The notes beneath the pieces were generated by a model that saw only the letters and a list, made by a program, of their open reading frames with translations, was not told where the DNA came from and did no database searches. Made by a program: the position numbers and the translations under genes. Of a stretch of 64,000 bases of DNA, positions 23,136 to 33,882 are shown piece after piece. Position 1 is the stretch's first letter. The number at the start of each line of letters is the position of its first letter. Location of the stretch: the NCBI GenBank assembly GCA_031771865.1, contig JASISA010000025.1:2418001-2482000 (forward strand), in the 5' to 3' direction. The stretch comes from Nothophaeocryptopus gaeumannii (lineage: Eukaryota > Ascomycota > Dothideomycetes > Mycosphaerellales > Mycosphaerellaceae).

Positions 23136-24685
23136 TCAATCCGCGTCCACAAGGTCATTGGCGCCGATGTGCCAGGCCTGGCGTGTTCGTTCCACTCCCG
23201 CATCGAAGTCACCGTCCTTCATTCGCTTTTCCATCGCCAGTCTCGATCGGATTAAAGCTTTCGCCACGTCGTTCCATTCGAGGCTGTTCTTCCCGGCAGT
23301 CTTCTGGCCGACTCCCTGCGGACTGACTGGCAAAGTCTTTCCCCCTTGCTTTCGAACAACGCCACCCACGATGACGGTGTCGATATCCGCTGGACTGCTG
23401 TGAAGGATGACAGCCGCGACCGGATCGTGAACAGCACCGCATACCATCGAAGGCGAAATTTTATCGAATATGACAAGGTCTGCGAACTTGCCTTCGGCGA
23501 TGCTGCCCACGCTGTTCTCCATTTTTGCTGCTCGAGCGCCACATATCGTAGCTTGATTGAAGGCTTCCTCGACACTAGGCTTAACATCACGGACTATCTT
23601 GCCTCTCTGAAGCCAGGGCTATTTAAAGTCAGCCGAGAATGTGACATCTGTATAGATTGGAGCTCACTTCTGTGCGCGCAGCCCTCGCACCTTGGAGTCC
23701 TATGCGAGCCTCGCCAGGAATGAAAGCGGAATTGTTGGTGTGGCAGTCGACGCCCAGCGAGGTATTATTCCGTGCCTCGGGTCGAAGAGCCATCACCGGG
23801 CGGGAACCCCATGGCCATCTGCATCTCAGTCGATGGGGTGCTGGAAATATGCGCCCGTCTCTTCGTGATTATCTCTAGATCCTCCTTCGAAGCGTTACCA
23901 TGGTGGGCCAAGAGAAATCGTCCATCGAAGATGCCATCTTGCTCCATCTTCTCTACTCCTGTGGGCCGAGCTCCCGGAGTATCTCTGAAGCTGATATGAG
24001 TTGTGATAAGAGGGATCTTCAACTCATTCAGCTTGGCCATCAGCATGTCAAGATACTCCTTCGGCAAATACTGAAAGGCATCGAACGCAAACCCAACGGT
24101 AACGCGACCATCACCATACGGACCCTTCTTCACCACCTCCTCAAGCGTAGGCAACACATGTCCCCCCAATGGGCCCTCTGGATGCTCTTCCACCCTCGGA
24201 CTCAACGACAAAAACCTTGGATTCGCCGCAAAGCAAAACACACTCCTAATCCCACTCGCAACAGTCGCCTCAATCCCTTGCCAGTTATGATCCGCCGAAT
24301 AATTCATATGCGCATAATCCACAACCATCGTTGTCCCGCAATCAATCATCTCCATACATCCTCCCAATTGTCCCCAGAACACGTCTTCGGGACTGAAGAA
24401 GAAGGATGTTTCGTTGCCGCAGGGCATGTATTGGAGGAGGGTTTGGTTGGCGTGTCGGCCTTTGAGTTGCGTTTGCCAGACGTGGTGGTGGGTGTCGATG
24501 AAGCCGGGGGAGATGAGTTTGGAGGTGCAGTCGACTATGACGGTATTTTTGGAGGGCGGAGAGATTGTAGGTGATACTTTGGTGATCTTGTCTCCTGTGA
24601 TGAGTATGTCTGTATCGATGGCTTGGACATGGTCGTCCTGGCCGTGGATGAGGGCTGTGCCGTTTTTGAGGAGGATGGAAGACAT
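23136..24685 (-). CDS. Amidohydrolase (TrzN/chlorohydrolase-like), with a 1-nt frame break
   Basis: The minus-strand gene starts at 24685 (MSSILLKNGTALI) and ends at 23136, with one intron (23667-23619, GTGAGC/TAG). Metal-dependent amidohydrolase signatures are all present: PGFIDTHHHVWQTQ, ITTHISF, LLAHHGN and LGVDCHTN. The C-terminal beta strand reads EGKFADLVIFD. Expected length is about 499 aa. The upstream exon is 1,018 nt, one base too long: after MAMGFPP the frame shifts, and the correct continuation (VMALRPEARNNTSLGVD) is one base over, near 23795-23800. No intron fits. As written, translation stops at about 306 aa. It is either a sequencing error or a recent pseudogene. Confidence 0.8.
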
Positions 24686-25620
24686 AGTTGGAAGTGGCTC
24701 TTGGAGACGAAGGAATGAAGAATCAGAATGTCCAGTATTGTTGAGGAACATCCACTTTATATCTATGTCTTCCTCCTCAATTACTTCGCCTTGCCAGACA
24801 TGAAAGCCTCTCCATCTCAGGCCATCGCTGAATCCGGAAAACGAGCTCCACAGCTTTTAGCGCGAAACTTGGACAATCTGTGCTCCGCATATGACTTGCA
24901 GTGGCCCCATTCACTGCTTGGCGACATAGACGGGACTTCAGCTGTTCTTCAGACCTACAATTTTTGGGCTTGAAAAGTGCGATATGTCCGAGCTGAAGGG
25001 ATGATGCTCAAAGCAACGACGAGGATGAGCACGTGGAGAAGAGAGTGCAGAAGCAGGCCTTTCCGAGATCACGTCGAATCAACAAAGCTTTTGACGCTTC
25101 TGCATGATCTCTCTGCTAGTGAACAACATCTGCCTGCTCTGCGGTCCTTGCTGGACTCCCATCATTACAGCTGGTGTTTCGTGGCTTGTCTGGCGCCTGT
25201 CACGGCTTTGGAATGATCCTTGCGCCCAGTTATCCTGCATATGATGCGTAGCGAGATCATCTCTGCGGCCACTCCTATTCTGATGTTCGCAGTCGAGGCG
25301 TTGCCGTGCTCGATCCCGTTCCGTGGCTGAGTATTACCCCTTCGTCTCTATTGCATTGACTTCGGTCCCAAAGGCGTGTCCAAGCGATAGGATGGGTAGT
25401 GATCGGTCTGGTCTGGTCTGGTCTGGTCCTCAGGATCACGGGTGCCCTCGAGCTCATATATACCATTCGCAGGGAGAACAGCCAGAGGTCCAAAGGCTAC
25501 TTCATCGTTCCTTCGGCGCAGACAATGTTCTCAGGCTGCGGCCAGACCGGCAGCTTTGGATCTTCAGTATCTTACTCTTCCGTCTTTTGACACCCGCCAT
25601 GCCGTATTCTCTCATGTCCC
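24686..25620. other. Intergenic, no gene recognised; short GGTCT repeat
   Basis: No recognisable coding sequence. A GGTCT unit repeats four times, with a fifth imperfect copy, at 25405-25429. Confidence 0.5.
25405..25429 (+). repeat. GGTCT pentanucleotide microsatellite
   Basis: Four perfect GGTCT units followed by GGTCC. Confidence 0.85.
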
Positions 25621-25929
25621 TCATTTCCCACTCTTGGCGGCCTTCGCATCTTTCTCGGCTTTGCGGTCCTTCTTGCCTCCGCTCAACATTTCCAAATGAC
25701 CTGCTCTTCCGGCGAGAGACTTCTCGGTCGCGGCAATGAGTCCAGCAGAGTGCTTCTTTTTGAACTGCTGTTGCTTCTGCGCGGACGCTTTCTTGGGTTT
25801 GATTACTCGTGTTCCTGTCTGCTTGCGGTTTGTGCTGTGGGGTGGTCAGAAGTGATGGGCTGATAGATAGTTTTGTGCTTACGTCTTTGGCGCCGGCGCC
25901 TTCGACTTCTTGATCTGTCCCTGCGCCAT
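25621..25929 (-). CDS. Small basic protein, DUF2462 / Leydig-tumour 10 kDa homologue family
   Basis: Two exons (25929-25883 and 25834-25621), with a 48-nt GTAAGC/CAG intron, join to 86 aa. The start MAQGQIKKSKAPAPK, followed by Lys-rich TRVIKPKKAS and ending KAAKSGK, is typical of the conserved eukaryotic DUF2462 (UPF0390) proteins. These are small, very basic and probably nucleolar. The intron position, just after the basic N-terminal motif, and the length agree. Function is not established. Confidence 0.75.
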
Positions 25930-27213
25930 CTCTGCTGTGTGTTGGCCTGTGGTGCAGGAAGTTGACTGGGTCTTGAAGATTTCACCAAAAGGGTCCCGAT
26001 CGGATCGGCGTTCGGAGTCGGCTGCCGACGCCTTGGCGGCCACATGCCTATGTCTACTTCGCCTTGCCTGTTGTTTCAACTTCTCTCTCAACAAGATTGC
26101 CTGTATTTTGTGCTACTTCCGTTCCTACGAAACATCACCCGCCGCTCATGGAAGCGGCGGCCTGCAGCGGATATGCTTCGAGGGACCGGAGTCTATCATC
26201 TGACCGTATGTCTGTTCGGTCTGAAGTGACATGACGGATAGCCTTCCAGCCTTCGAGGCAGTTACGCAACACTGCGATGAGGATTATGGAGCCAGCGGCC
26301 GGAGAGATGATAGTTGGATCGAGTTGCGACTGATGAACTGGACCTTTGGAAATACTCACCATGCTCTTGGAGAGGATGCCTACGTGAAGCTTCAACAGTC
26401 GGGGATTACGATCCAGACGCTCTTCTTCGGTTCCAACAGAACTTTTCAGTGGGGGCATCTTCACCTGGCTCGATAGCGGAGGATGGGCTCCAGACAGCTG
26501 TGCGAATGCGCGATAAGAATCTGTCCGGATCATGAACACCTTGCAGGCCGTTATGCCGTGACTAAGCGCAACAGGTCGATGTCGTTGGAAGCCTTGTCAG
26601 AACCGGAACCAAAGTTCTTGCTGCTGTGACTGTCTCTTGAGTTTGATCTACAGGCCCTTCAGACAGCCGCGAGAGCTCTTGCATATATGTCCTCGCGAGA
26701 CCTGCGTTCGCAAAATTGTTCATGTCGGGACACCGAGACAGGTAGTTCTCTCCTCATGAAGGATTCATAGCCTTGCCACTACTATCAAAGCAGCGGTTGC
26801 CATTGGCCCGGCCACCAGATCTCATTGCCGGTAGCCGACGAACACTCGTGCTTGTCTGGACCTTCTCTCTCCCAACGTCATGTTGTACGCTTGCAGCGCC
26901 CACCGCAGTGGCACGTCTTGCGTGCCGCATTTCGCAGCAGCAGACCCTCGTCCTCCTCGTGTGCTCTAACTCCGTTCATCTACGCGTCGCGCCCTTCGCG
27001 CGGTCCAGCGGGCAGGGCGAGTCTTCGAGATTGTCATTAGTTGCCGCTTTCTCTGTTTTTTGAGTTGGCCGATGAATCATTTCTGGAGCAGGCCTTCCTC
27101 TGTGAAAGCCTCTTTCTAAACATTGTAAGTGGCGCAACTGTTTCTCTCTTTCCATTTTCACACTTGATCTCCTTTACTGCCAGCTTGAACAGCAAAGGCA
27201 CAGAAAGATCAAG
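25930..27213. other. Intergenic 1.3 kb upstream of the DHA1 transporter
   Basis: No firm gene. The frame at 26231-26476 (81 codons, ATG start) has protein-like composition but no family resemblance or intron signals. A possible 5' UTR intron of the transporter could lie near 27125-27190 (GTAAGT to ACAG). Confidence 0.4.
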
Positions 27214-29100
27214 ATGCAGTCGATTCTGCAGTTCAAGAGGTTCAGAAGAACAGTTCAGGCCCAAATAGACCGAGATCGCGCGAGGACAAATGCATCCGGA
27301 CAATCTGGAACCAGGGCCGCAGTACCAGGACCAACGGAGCCGCAGTCCCCAGCTGGTACCTCGGACGACAGCAAACAAGACTTGGAGAAAGATGTCGAAC
27401 GAGCAGAGTTCGCGACCGCTGGCGCAAGCATGAGACCTCATGGCGGACAAGGTCAAAATATACCGTCTGATCTAGGCGCCGAGAAGTCGAAAGAGGCCGA
27501 AGAGGAGCTACCTGCCGAGGAAGACGACGATGACGAGGACGACGATTTCGAGCTCAACATGAACCGCACTCTCTCCAGAGTTACGACGCAGCAGAGTGCC
27601 GGAACTGCGCTTGGTCAAGTCCTGACAGGCATTCAAGTTCGACAACGAACGACATGCGAAGGTGGCGAAGGCAATGTTTTTGTCGTCGGATACGAGGGTC
27701 TTAATGATCCGAATGACCCCCACAACTGGCCATTGACGAAACGAATTGGTTGCACATTCCTCCTCGCAGCAATTGGTTGTGTTGTCGGTCTTGCGAGCGC
27801 CATTGACAGCAGCGCTTTGCCTCAAGCCGCCGCAGAGTTTGGAGTATCAGAAGTGGTTGAAAGCTTGGCTACAGGACTGTTTCTGATCGGGTTTGGATTG
27901 GGCGCGCTTTTCGCAGGTCCAATCAGCGAGACCGTTGGCAGGAACCCCGTCTACATCACCACACTGGCAATCTACATGGTTTGGATTATGGCAGCAGCTT
28001 TGTCTCCAAATATCGGAGCACAGCTTGCGTTCCGCTTTCTTGCCGGGCTCTTTGGATCGACTCCGCTCACTTGCGCAGGTGGAAGCATAAGTGATCTATG
28101 GGATCCCTTGGAGCGAGTTTTCGCATTTCCGGTGTTCGCAAACGCTGCCTTTACGGGACCTCTGCTTGGGCCAATAATCGGAGGGTATATTGCACAGTCT
28201 CCTCTGCTGTCTTGGCGCTGGGTCGAATGGATCACATTGATCATCTCTGGTCTTGTTTTGGGCCTGGTAGTCCTCTTTCAGCCAGAGACATACCCGCAGA
28301 CTCTTCTCAAATGGAAAGCGCAACACATTCGCGAAATCACTGGAGATGACCGATACCGAGCTGCCATCGAAGTGCGACAGGACACACTCCCCATTCGACT
28401 CAAGCGCGCCTTATACCGACCTTTTCTACTCACTGCACGCGAGCCAATCATCATTCTGCTCGCGCTGTATTTGACGGTTGTCTACATCGTTCTGTTCACT
28501 TTCCTAGACGGGTACACATACATCTTTGAAGAGACGTATGGTATCTCGCAGGGACTCACAGGGATCTGTTTCGTTGGCATCATCATCGGTCTCTTCGGCG
28601 CTTCAGCGCTCGTCCCAATCATCTACAAATGGGCCAAGCGGGATCTGGCGAAGATCAGGGAGCAGGGAGGCGAGCGACTGCCACCGGAGTTCCGCCTCTG
28701 GTACTCTATGCTCGGAGGCTCTTTCGCCATCCCGATCAGTCTCTTCTGGATGGCCTGGACGGCGTATCCGCATATTAGTATCTGGTCCCCGCTGGCTTCA
28801 TCTGTGCTGTTCGGGTACGGCATTCTTTGCGTGTTCATCACTTGCTACCAGTATATCATCGACTCGTACGAGAGCTTCGCCGCCAGTGCATTGGCATCGA
28901 TTACATTGATTCGATACATCGCATCCGGGGGCATGGCAGTCGTCGGGATACCGTTCTACGAAAATCTGGGCGTGCACTACACCCTCACGATCTTGGCATG
29001 CATCTCTTGCATCTTGGTACCAGTGCCGTACATCTTTTACAAATACGGTCCTTGGATCCGAAGCAAGAGCAAGTATGCGATCAACGACACTTTCTCGTAG
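27214..29100 (+). CDS. MFS transporter, DHA1 drug/polyamine-type, 12 TM
   Basis: Single exon, 628 aa. A hydrophilic N-terminus of about 165 residues contains an acidic block (EEDDDDEDDDFELN). Next comes the family entry motif DPNDPHNWP, then about 12 membrane helices. Motifs seen are a GPISETVGRNP loop between TM2 and TM3 (MFS motif A position), FRFLAGLFGSTPLTCAGG (TM4) and GPLLGPIIGGYI (antiporter-like motif C, TM5). After TM6 is the PETYP motif typical of fungal Tpo1/Flr1-like carriers. The predicted role is proton-driven export of drugs, polyamines or metabolites at the plasma membrane. Substrate cannot be read from sequence. Confidence 0.9.
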   Translation: MQSILQFKRFRRTVQAQIDRDRARTNASGQSGTRAAVPGPTEPQSPAGTSDDSKQDLEKDVERAEFATAGASMRPHGGQGQNIPSDLGAEKSKEAEEELPAEEDDDDEDDDFELNMNRTLSRVTTQQSAGTALGQVLTGIQVRQRTTCEGGEGNVFVVGYEGLNDPNDPHNWPLTKRIGCTFLLAAIGCVVGLASAIDSSALPQAAAEFGVSEVVESLATGLFLIGFGLGALFAGPISETVGRNPVYITTLAIYMVWIMAAALSPNIGAQLAFRFLAGLFGSTPLTCAGGSISDLWDPLERVFAFPVFANAAFTGPLLGPIIGGYIAQSPLLSWRWVEWITLIISGLVLGLVVLFQPETYPQTLLKWKAQHIREITGDDRYRAAIEVRQDTLPIRLKRALYRPFLLTAREPIIILLALYLTVVYIVLFTFLDGYTYIFEETYGISQGLTGICFVGIIIGLFGASALVPIIYKWAKRDLAKIREQGGERLPPEFRLWYSMLGGSFAIPISLFWMAWTAYPHISIWSPLASSVLFGYGILCVFITCYQYIIDSYESFAASALASITLIRYIASGGMAVVGIPFYENLGVHYTLTILACISCILVPVPYIFYKYGPWIRSKSKYAINDTFS

Positions 29101-29489
29101 AAATGAAGGGGAACATCGAGGGAAGCTTCGGGGGGGAAATAAAAGTAGCAGATGGTTTATCATGCGTTTAGCAAGCGACGGTGTTTGGGTTGTTCAATTG
29201 ATCAAAGCGACAGGAGATACCATCATAGATTGTCAATCGGATTGGCACTGTAGGATTATTGAAAATATCATAATCGATTATCAAGTTGCTTACATCCGCA
29301 TCTTCAAAGCAGAACTGCCCCTGCCTCCACAATTCTGCTCCACGCAGAAGAAGGCCCGACTCCGGCGAACTTTCTGGTCTGGCGTCACACTTCACCCTCG
29401 CCACTTCCATTGAAGAGGTTTCCAGCAAAACAACACTTTTTCAAGTATAGCACAACACAACTCGCAAGACAAGGGCAACTATAATCAAA
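29101..29489. promoter_or_regulatory. Promoter region of the ABM-domain gene, with three palindromes
   Basis: The gap contains TTGATCAA at 29198-29205, CAATCGGATTG at 29234-29244 and ATAATCGATTAT at 29270-29281. All are perfect inverted repeats, spaced over about 85 bp. They may be binding sites for dimeric regulators. No coding sequence is seen. Confidence 0.4.
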
Positions 29490-29996
29490 ATGGTCTACTC
29501 ACTCGTCGTCCACCTCCGCGCCAAAGAAGGCGAGGAGAACATTAAGAAGCTCATTGCAAAACTTCAAGAAGCAAGCCAGGTCTACTCTAAGGATAAGGAG
29601 ACTTTGGGGTGGTAAGACACACCACATCCTGTCAAGCTCGCGAAGCAACTTCTGGTCGCACTGTTAGTGTGATTCTGACTTGACATCTGGCAGGTTCATC
29701 ATGCAAGACCACAAAGATCCCCAAGCTTTCACAATCGTCGAGCGATACGCCCATGAGAGCTCGCAGAAGTAAGAATTCATCCCTTCCATTACTGGATTCA
29801 CACATGCTGACTGCTAGCTAGGTATCATCTTGAAAACCCTTACTGGCAGACTTTCGACAAGTATGTCGTGCCTCTGTTGGACGGACCTATGGATTTGAGG
29901 AGATTCAACGAGTTGGAACTGGATACGAGTAAGGAGGTCAAGGTGGAGAAGGATGAGAGTTTGTGGGCGAAGGTGAAGGAGCATCAGACTTATTAG
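29490..29996 (+). CDS. ABM-domain (antibiotic biosynthesis monooxygenase-like) protein
   Basis: Three exons (29490-29611, 29694-29768, 29822-29996) join to 123 aa, starting MVYSLVVHLRAKEGEE. Both introns split codons cleanly. The pattern of a beta strand (SLVVHLRAKEG), a helix (IKKLIAKLQEASQVYSKDKETLGW), then FIMQDHKDPQAFTIVERYAHES and HLENPYWQTF matches the ferredoxin-like ABM fold. The conserved E-x-Y and H are in the usual place. Family members are small dimeric oxygenases, or proteins of unknown reaction. The preceding gene is a DHA1 exporter in the same orientation. Confidence 0.8.
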
Positions 29997-31074
29997 AGAA
30001 TGAAGCCGCGAGATGGAAGGATATGATCAGTGCTTCCACAGATGCCTCCTTCTTGTTGTCGTGGGGACTCGATTGCATGCTACAGAGCGGCGTCGCTGAG
30101 CTAGATGGCCCGCGGAATGGAATGAACTCCTGCATGTGATGACGATGGCATTTGGCTCACATCTACGTATTGGAATTAAAGAATGATAAAAGTTGCTCAA
30201 TATTTGGAAAACAGAGTACATCGGATTCGAACCCACGACAGCTCCCCAGCAGTACCAGCTGCAAAAGTGCAAAATGTTGTCCCGTTCACTCAAGCGATTG
30301 CAAGCACTAAAGGAGTGACCATCAAATGAATGTGGAAGTGGATGAGACAGAGGGCATGCGTTCTGTGGCATTATGATGACTGGAAGTGCAGGAGCTGGCG
30401 ACTGAGCGAGGTCATATTTAGAGCTGGTCATACGGGCAGGCCGACATGGTGCAGGGAGGTAAGCAGCTTGTGCTCGTTTACTTGTGGATCAAGAAGCTTC
30501 TGGTGAGGTCAAAACATCGGCGTTGGCGATGCGGTTGCTTCGGGAAAGCTTGTAGCGGGCTTGGGCCGATTGAACCGACCAGCCCATATCGAGATCAAAA
30601 TGCCGAAGCTGATGGAAGCATTTTCTCATGTGCAAGCCACATGCCGATGCATGTGAAGATGGCATAGACATGTGAGTCAAGTTGAGTGTGAAGGCGAAGC
30701 GCAAACAGCCGTCCGTGCGCGATTAGTCAGTCCCGATCCCGCAAGTATATAACCCCAAGGCGGAGCGACACTGACCAAGACACCAACCTTCTGCGCAACC
30801 AGCAATGCGGCGACAGGGTCAATCGAACACCGCGAAGACATACGAATGGGTCTAGTTGGAGACGTGGAAGATAGTAGAAGATATTCGAACACGCATACCT
30901 GCCTTTCTGCGGCACGCGACGCCCAGTGACCCTCCGAGCGCCCCATCGGCTGCCTCTACGCCAGCACAGACTGCGACAGCAGATTCGGCGCCAGCGACGA
31001 TATCCAAGATCCACCGTAGTGAAGCCGCCTACTCTACCATTTGATACCTCTTGTCGCATCTATACCCCGCAATC
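29997..31074. other. Intergenic with TFIIA promoter and a short interrupted frame
   Basis: No firm gene up to 30740. A TATATAA box lies at 30746-30752. Downstream, a frame from ATG 30805 to a stop at 31044 is interrupted by TAG at 30853-30855 and reads as plausible protein on both sides. It ends only 30 bp before the TFIIA start codon. Confidence 0.45.
30746..30752 (+). promoter_or_regulatory. TOA1: TATA box, probably for the TFIIA (TOA1) transcript
   Basis: TATATAA, 329 bp upstream of the TFIIA ATG and 59 bp upstream of the ATG at 30805. If used, it would give a leader of about 300 nt that contains the short frame starting at 30805. Confidence 0.45.
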
Positions 31075-32844
31075 ATGACGAACACCTTGGTGGTAAGTCG
31101 GGGTGGATCGCGAGAGCCAGGTCGGGGCATGGTGAAACGGCGACGCTGACCAAACGAACAGGGCGACGTCTATGACAAGATCATCGAAGAGGTGATCAAC
31201 GCATCGCAGACCGATTTCGAGGAGACTGGCGTTCCACAGCAGACGCTGGCCAGTTTGCGGCAGGTGCGTATCTCTTTTGCATCGTTCACAGCCGGCGACG
31301 ACATGGCCTTTCATCCCTTCCGTCGCGAGACCAAGTCGAGAGCAGCAGTAGCAGCAGCAGCAGCAGCAGTAGCAAGAATGTTATCGCATCGAGAAGAATA
31401 TCCAGAGTCGAAAGCAAGGCAAGATGCTTGAAAACATCTCGCAACCTGCAGGCGCAGCTGAGGAGCGTTCTGCTGGCACTCGCAGTCACAGCGGGCGGCG
31501 AGTCGGGCGGGGCTTTGAGGATCTCAACGCGCTGGGGCCGGCCTTCTTTTGCTGCTCTCCTTTTAAACGTCAGACTCACGCCAAGCACAGCCCCCGGACA
31601 CGCGCTTGACTTGTTTCGGCGTTCACGTGTTTCACAGATTGCCTCTCTCCGAACCATCTGCCTACTGCTCATATTACTCATGCTATTAGTATTCATTGAC
31701 TGGTATTCAACTTGCTGACTTGACATAGGCATGGCAAGAGAAATTGTCCCAGCGTGGCGTTGCTCAGATGCCATGGGACCCTAAGCCGCAACCCACACCA
31801 CAGCAGGCTCCCGCACAGACATCTTCTAGCCTGCCATCTGGGTCGGCGAGCGGATCATACCCTCAGTATGACCCGTCCCCAACAGCCACTGCGAATGGAT
31901 CGCGCATCAAAGCCGAATCGAGCGCAGAATCTCAGTACCACGGTCTTCCGAATGGAAACTATCAGCAGAACGGAGCCGCAACTCCCATTCCCACCCAAGG
32001 CGGCGCAGCGCGTGCTCAGCAGTTGATGCAGCAGCAGTACGGCAGTGCTGCGACAGCCTCTATCAATTCTATGCTGCGCGGTGGAGGCGGCCTTGCCCTT
32101 CCAGGCCAACAGCCCAAGCCCCAAGGCCTTCAATTGCCAGGTGCAAACACGCAGCAAGCGCAGCAATCATTTCAGCAGCAGCAACAAGCCGCAATGGCGC
32201 GCCAGCAGCAGAACTTGCAGCAGCAGCAGGCTCAGCCTCGAATTAAGGTCGAGAATGATAGCCCTCAGCTCCAGCAAGGCTCCTTCGATCAGAACAGGCC
32301 CAACTACACCCAGACTGATGGCGCTGACGATGATGAGGATCTTACGCAGTGGCGAACGATGCTTGCAGAGCGACGTGCCATTGCTAGTGAACAGACTCAG
32401 CAAGCTGATCGACTCATGCGTGATCGCATCCTGAACCTTTCTGCTGACCTTCAAAGTGGGCTGATGGTCCCGCTGAGCGAGCAACCGAAGCGCGCGAAAG
32501 GCAAGCAGCGGCAAAATGCCCAGCAGGACGCCACTCCTTCTTCCTCTTCAGCTGCTGCACCGCGCATTCCTCAGCTTGATGGCGACGAAGAGGATGAAGA
32601 GAAGCCGGACGTCAAGGACGAAGATGACGAGAACGCAATCAACTCCGACCTTGATGACTCCGACGATGATGGTCAAGGCGCCATGGGCGACGATGATGAT
32701 GATCTTGGCGACAGCATCCTCTGCACCTATGACAAGGTGCAGCGCGTCAAGAACAAGTGGAAGTGCACTCTCAAGGATGGTGTCATGAGCGTCAACGGAA
32801 AAGAGTGGGTTTTCCACAAGGGTATGGGCGAGTTTGAGTGGTGA
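31075..32844 (+). CDS. TOA1: Transcription factor IIA large (alpha/beta) subunit
   Basis: Three exons (31075-31092, 31162-31263, 31729-32844) join to 411 aa. Exon 1 is only 18 nt (MTNTLV). Exon 2 encodes the N-terminal helical domain, VYDKIIEEVINASQTDF. The large exon begins AWQEKLSQRGVAQMPWDP, which closes the TFIIA N-domain. A Gln/Pro-rich linker follows, then an acidic block (about residues 290-345), then the C-terminal beta-barrel with LCTYDKVQRVKNKWKCTLKDG and the terminal FHKGMGEFEW. TFIIA stabilises TBP on TATA DNA. Intron 2 is 465 nt, long for this window, and holds a CAG/CTG-rich tract. Confidence 0.93.
31337..31376 (+). repeat. Imperfect GCA triplet repeat in TFIIA intron 2
   Basis: AGCAGCAGTAGCAGCAGCAG-type trinucleotide tract with TAG interruptions, inside the long second intron of TOA1. 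Confidence 0.75.
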
Positions 32845-33391
32845 TCTCACTCTTGTCGACCTTGACCCAAGCATGAAACACCACACGAATGCATTTATCC
32901 GCGGCGACCTCAGCATCACTACATCACCAGCGACGGTCGGCCGCTATTTTACGAACGATCGGCATTCAATGGCTTTCTGCGATGATACCAAATGAGAGAA
33001 GCGGGAGGGCGTTCCGTCATCGCCTTCTGGGATTGGATAGACGATACGGCTACTTTCTTATTTCCTGCAGAATGATATGAAACTACTTACCCAAAATGGC
33101 TCGCAGCAAGGAGCAGCGCAGCGAAGCAAGCCTGGCTTCGAGATTGAGCTTTGAGAAAGACAAGTTACCGCAAGGCGTTCCAATCAATAGCTTTTGTATG
33201 AATAGATGAAAATGAATCTCGACGAGGGTATGAATGATGTCTGTCCAAACTCATATCGCTATCATAGCATGCGAATGCTTACCCCCATCTCATTCGTCTT
33301 GGTCTGCGTTCGTTCCAACATTCTTAGATGCCTGATCATCTTACAACCTTGAAATTCTCTGTGAAGCTATCGTGACACTCTCCCCTAATCT

Positions 33392-33392
<1 letters not shown>

Positions 33393-33431
<39 letters not shown>
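33393..33431 (+). repeat. (CT)n dinucleotide tract
   Basis: About 19 uninterrupted CT units. Pyrimidine tracts of this kind are common just upstream of transcription starts in filamentous fungi, which would fit a + strand gene starting after 33430. Confidence 0.95.
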
Positions 33432-33433
<2 letters not shown>

Positions 33434-33468
33434 CATTCGTAGATCTCCTCCCCACCACCTCCACCCAC

Positions 33469-33840
33469 GTGCCTCCCATTCCAGTGACGGCCCTGGTTGG
33501 CGTCGAGACATCTGCGACACTAAAAAGATGGCAATTACTGTACGCCCGCAATTCGCCATCGGTAGACCCGCGTCAAGCGGCATTGAACAATGGATTTTAC
33601 GACTGGTCGTCGCAGGGCCGGCCGTCAGTGCCGGCGGCTACAGCTAAGCGCCGAGGCGCCTGGCAACTTCGGGGCGACATGTTGCTTCATCTAGATTCTG
33701 TTTCGAGACTGTCGACGAGCGCCTTGGATCCATCCATGGAGCCGAAAGTGCATCCGGCGGCCCCTGAAACGCTTACAGCAACCGCTTTGGATGCTAGCAT
33801 GATCCAGGGCGACGATCTTGCCGCCATGTATATGAGTTAG
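33469..33840 (+). CDS. Possible small gene, unrecognised
   Basis: A 124-codon open frame without an ATG near its start, so an upstream or spliced start would be needed. One option is ATG 33529, with an intron to the CAG before 33617. The product reads WQLLYARNSPSVDPRQAALN near the N-terminus and a Ser/Thr/Ala-rich C-terminus ending DDLAAMYMS. No family is recognised. Support comes from the CT tract upstream and sensible composition only. Confidence 0.25.
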   Translation: MPPIPVTALVGVETSATLKRWQLLYARNSPSVDPRQAALNNGFYDWSSQGRPSVPAATAKRRGAWQLRGDMLLHLDSVSRLSTSALDPSMEPKVHPAAPETLTATALDASMIQGDDLAAMYMS

Positions 33841-33882
33841 TCTTCACGCGTATCTTCGTCGCGTGTTCTATTTCATTCCTCC

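Larger units (their letters stand above)
32845..33882. other. Convergent intergenic region with a CT tract and a possible small gene
   Basis: It lies between the 3' ends of TOA1 (+) and the 33883 gene (-). It holds a (CT)19 tract at 33393-33430 and the candidate frame described at 33469. Confidence 0.5.

Noticed and set aside
23765..23800. Short intron to repair the amidohydrolase frame
   Set aside because: The only GT-AG pair at the site spans about 20 nt, too short for a fungal intron, and would remove conserved residues.
30180..30310. Possible minus-strand tRNA with B box GGTTCGAATCC
   Set aside because: The T stem has a G-G mismatch and no 5' acceptor strand complementary to the 3' part can be found at tRNA distance.
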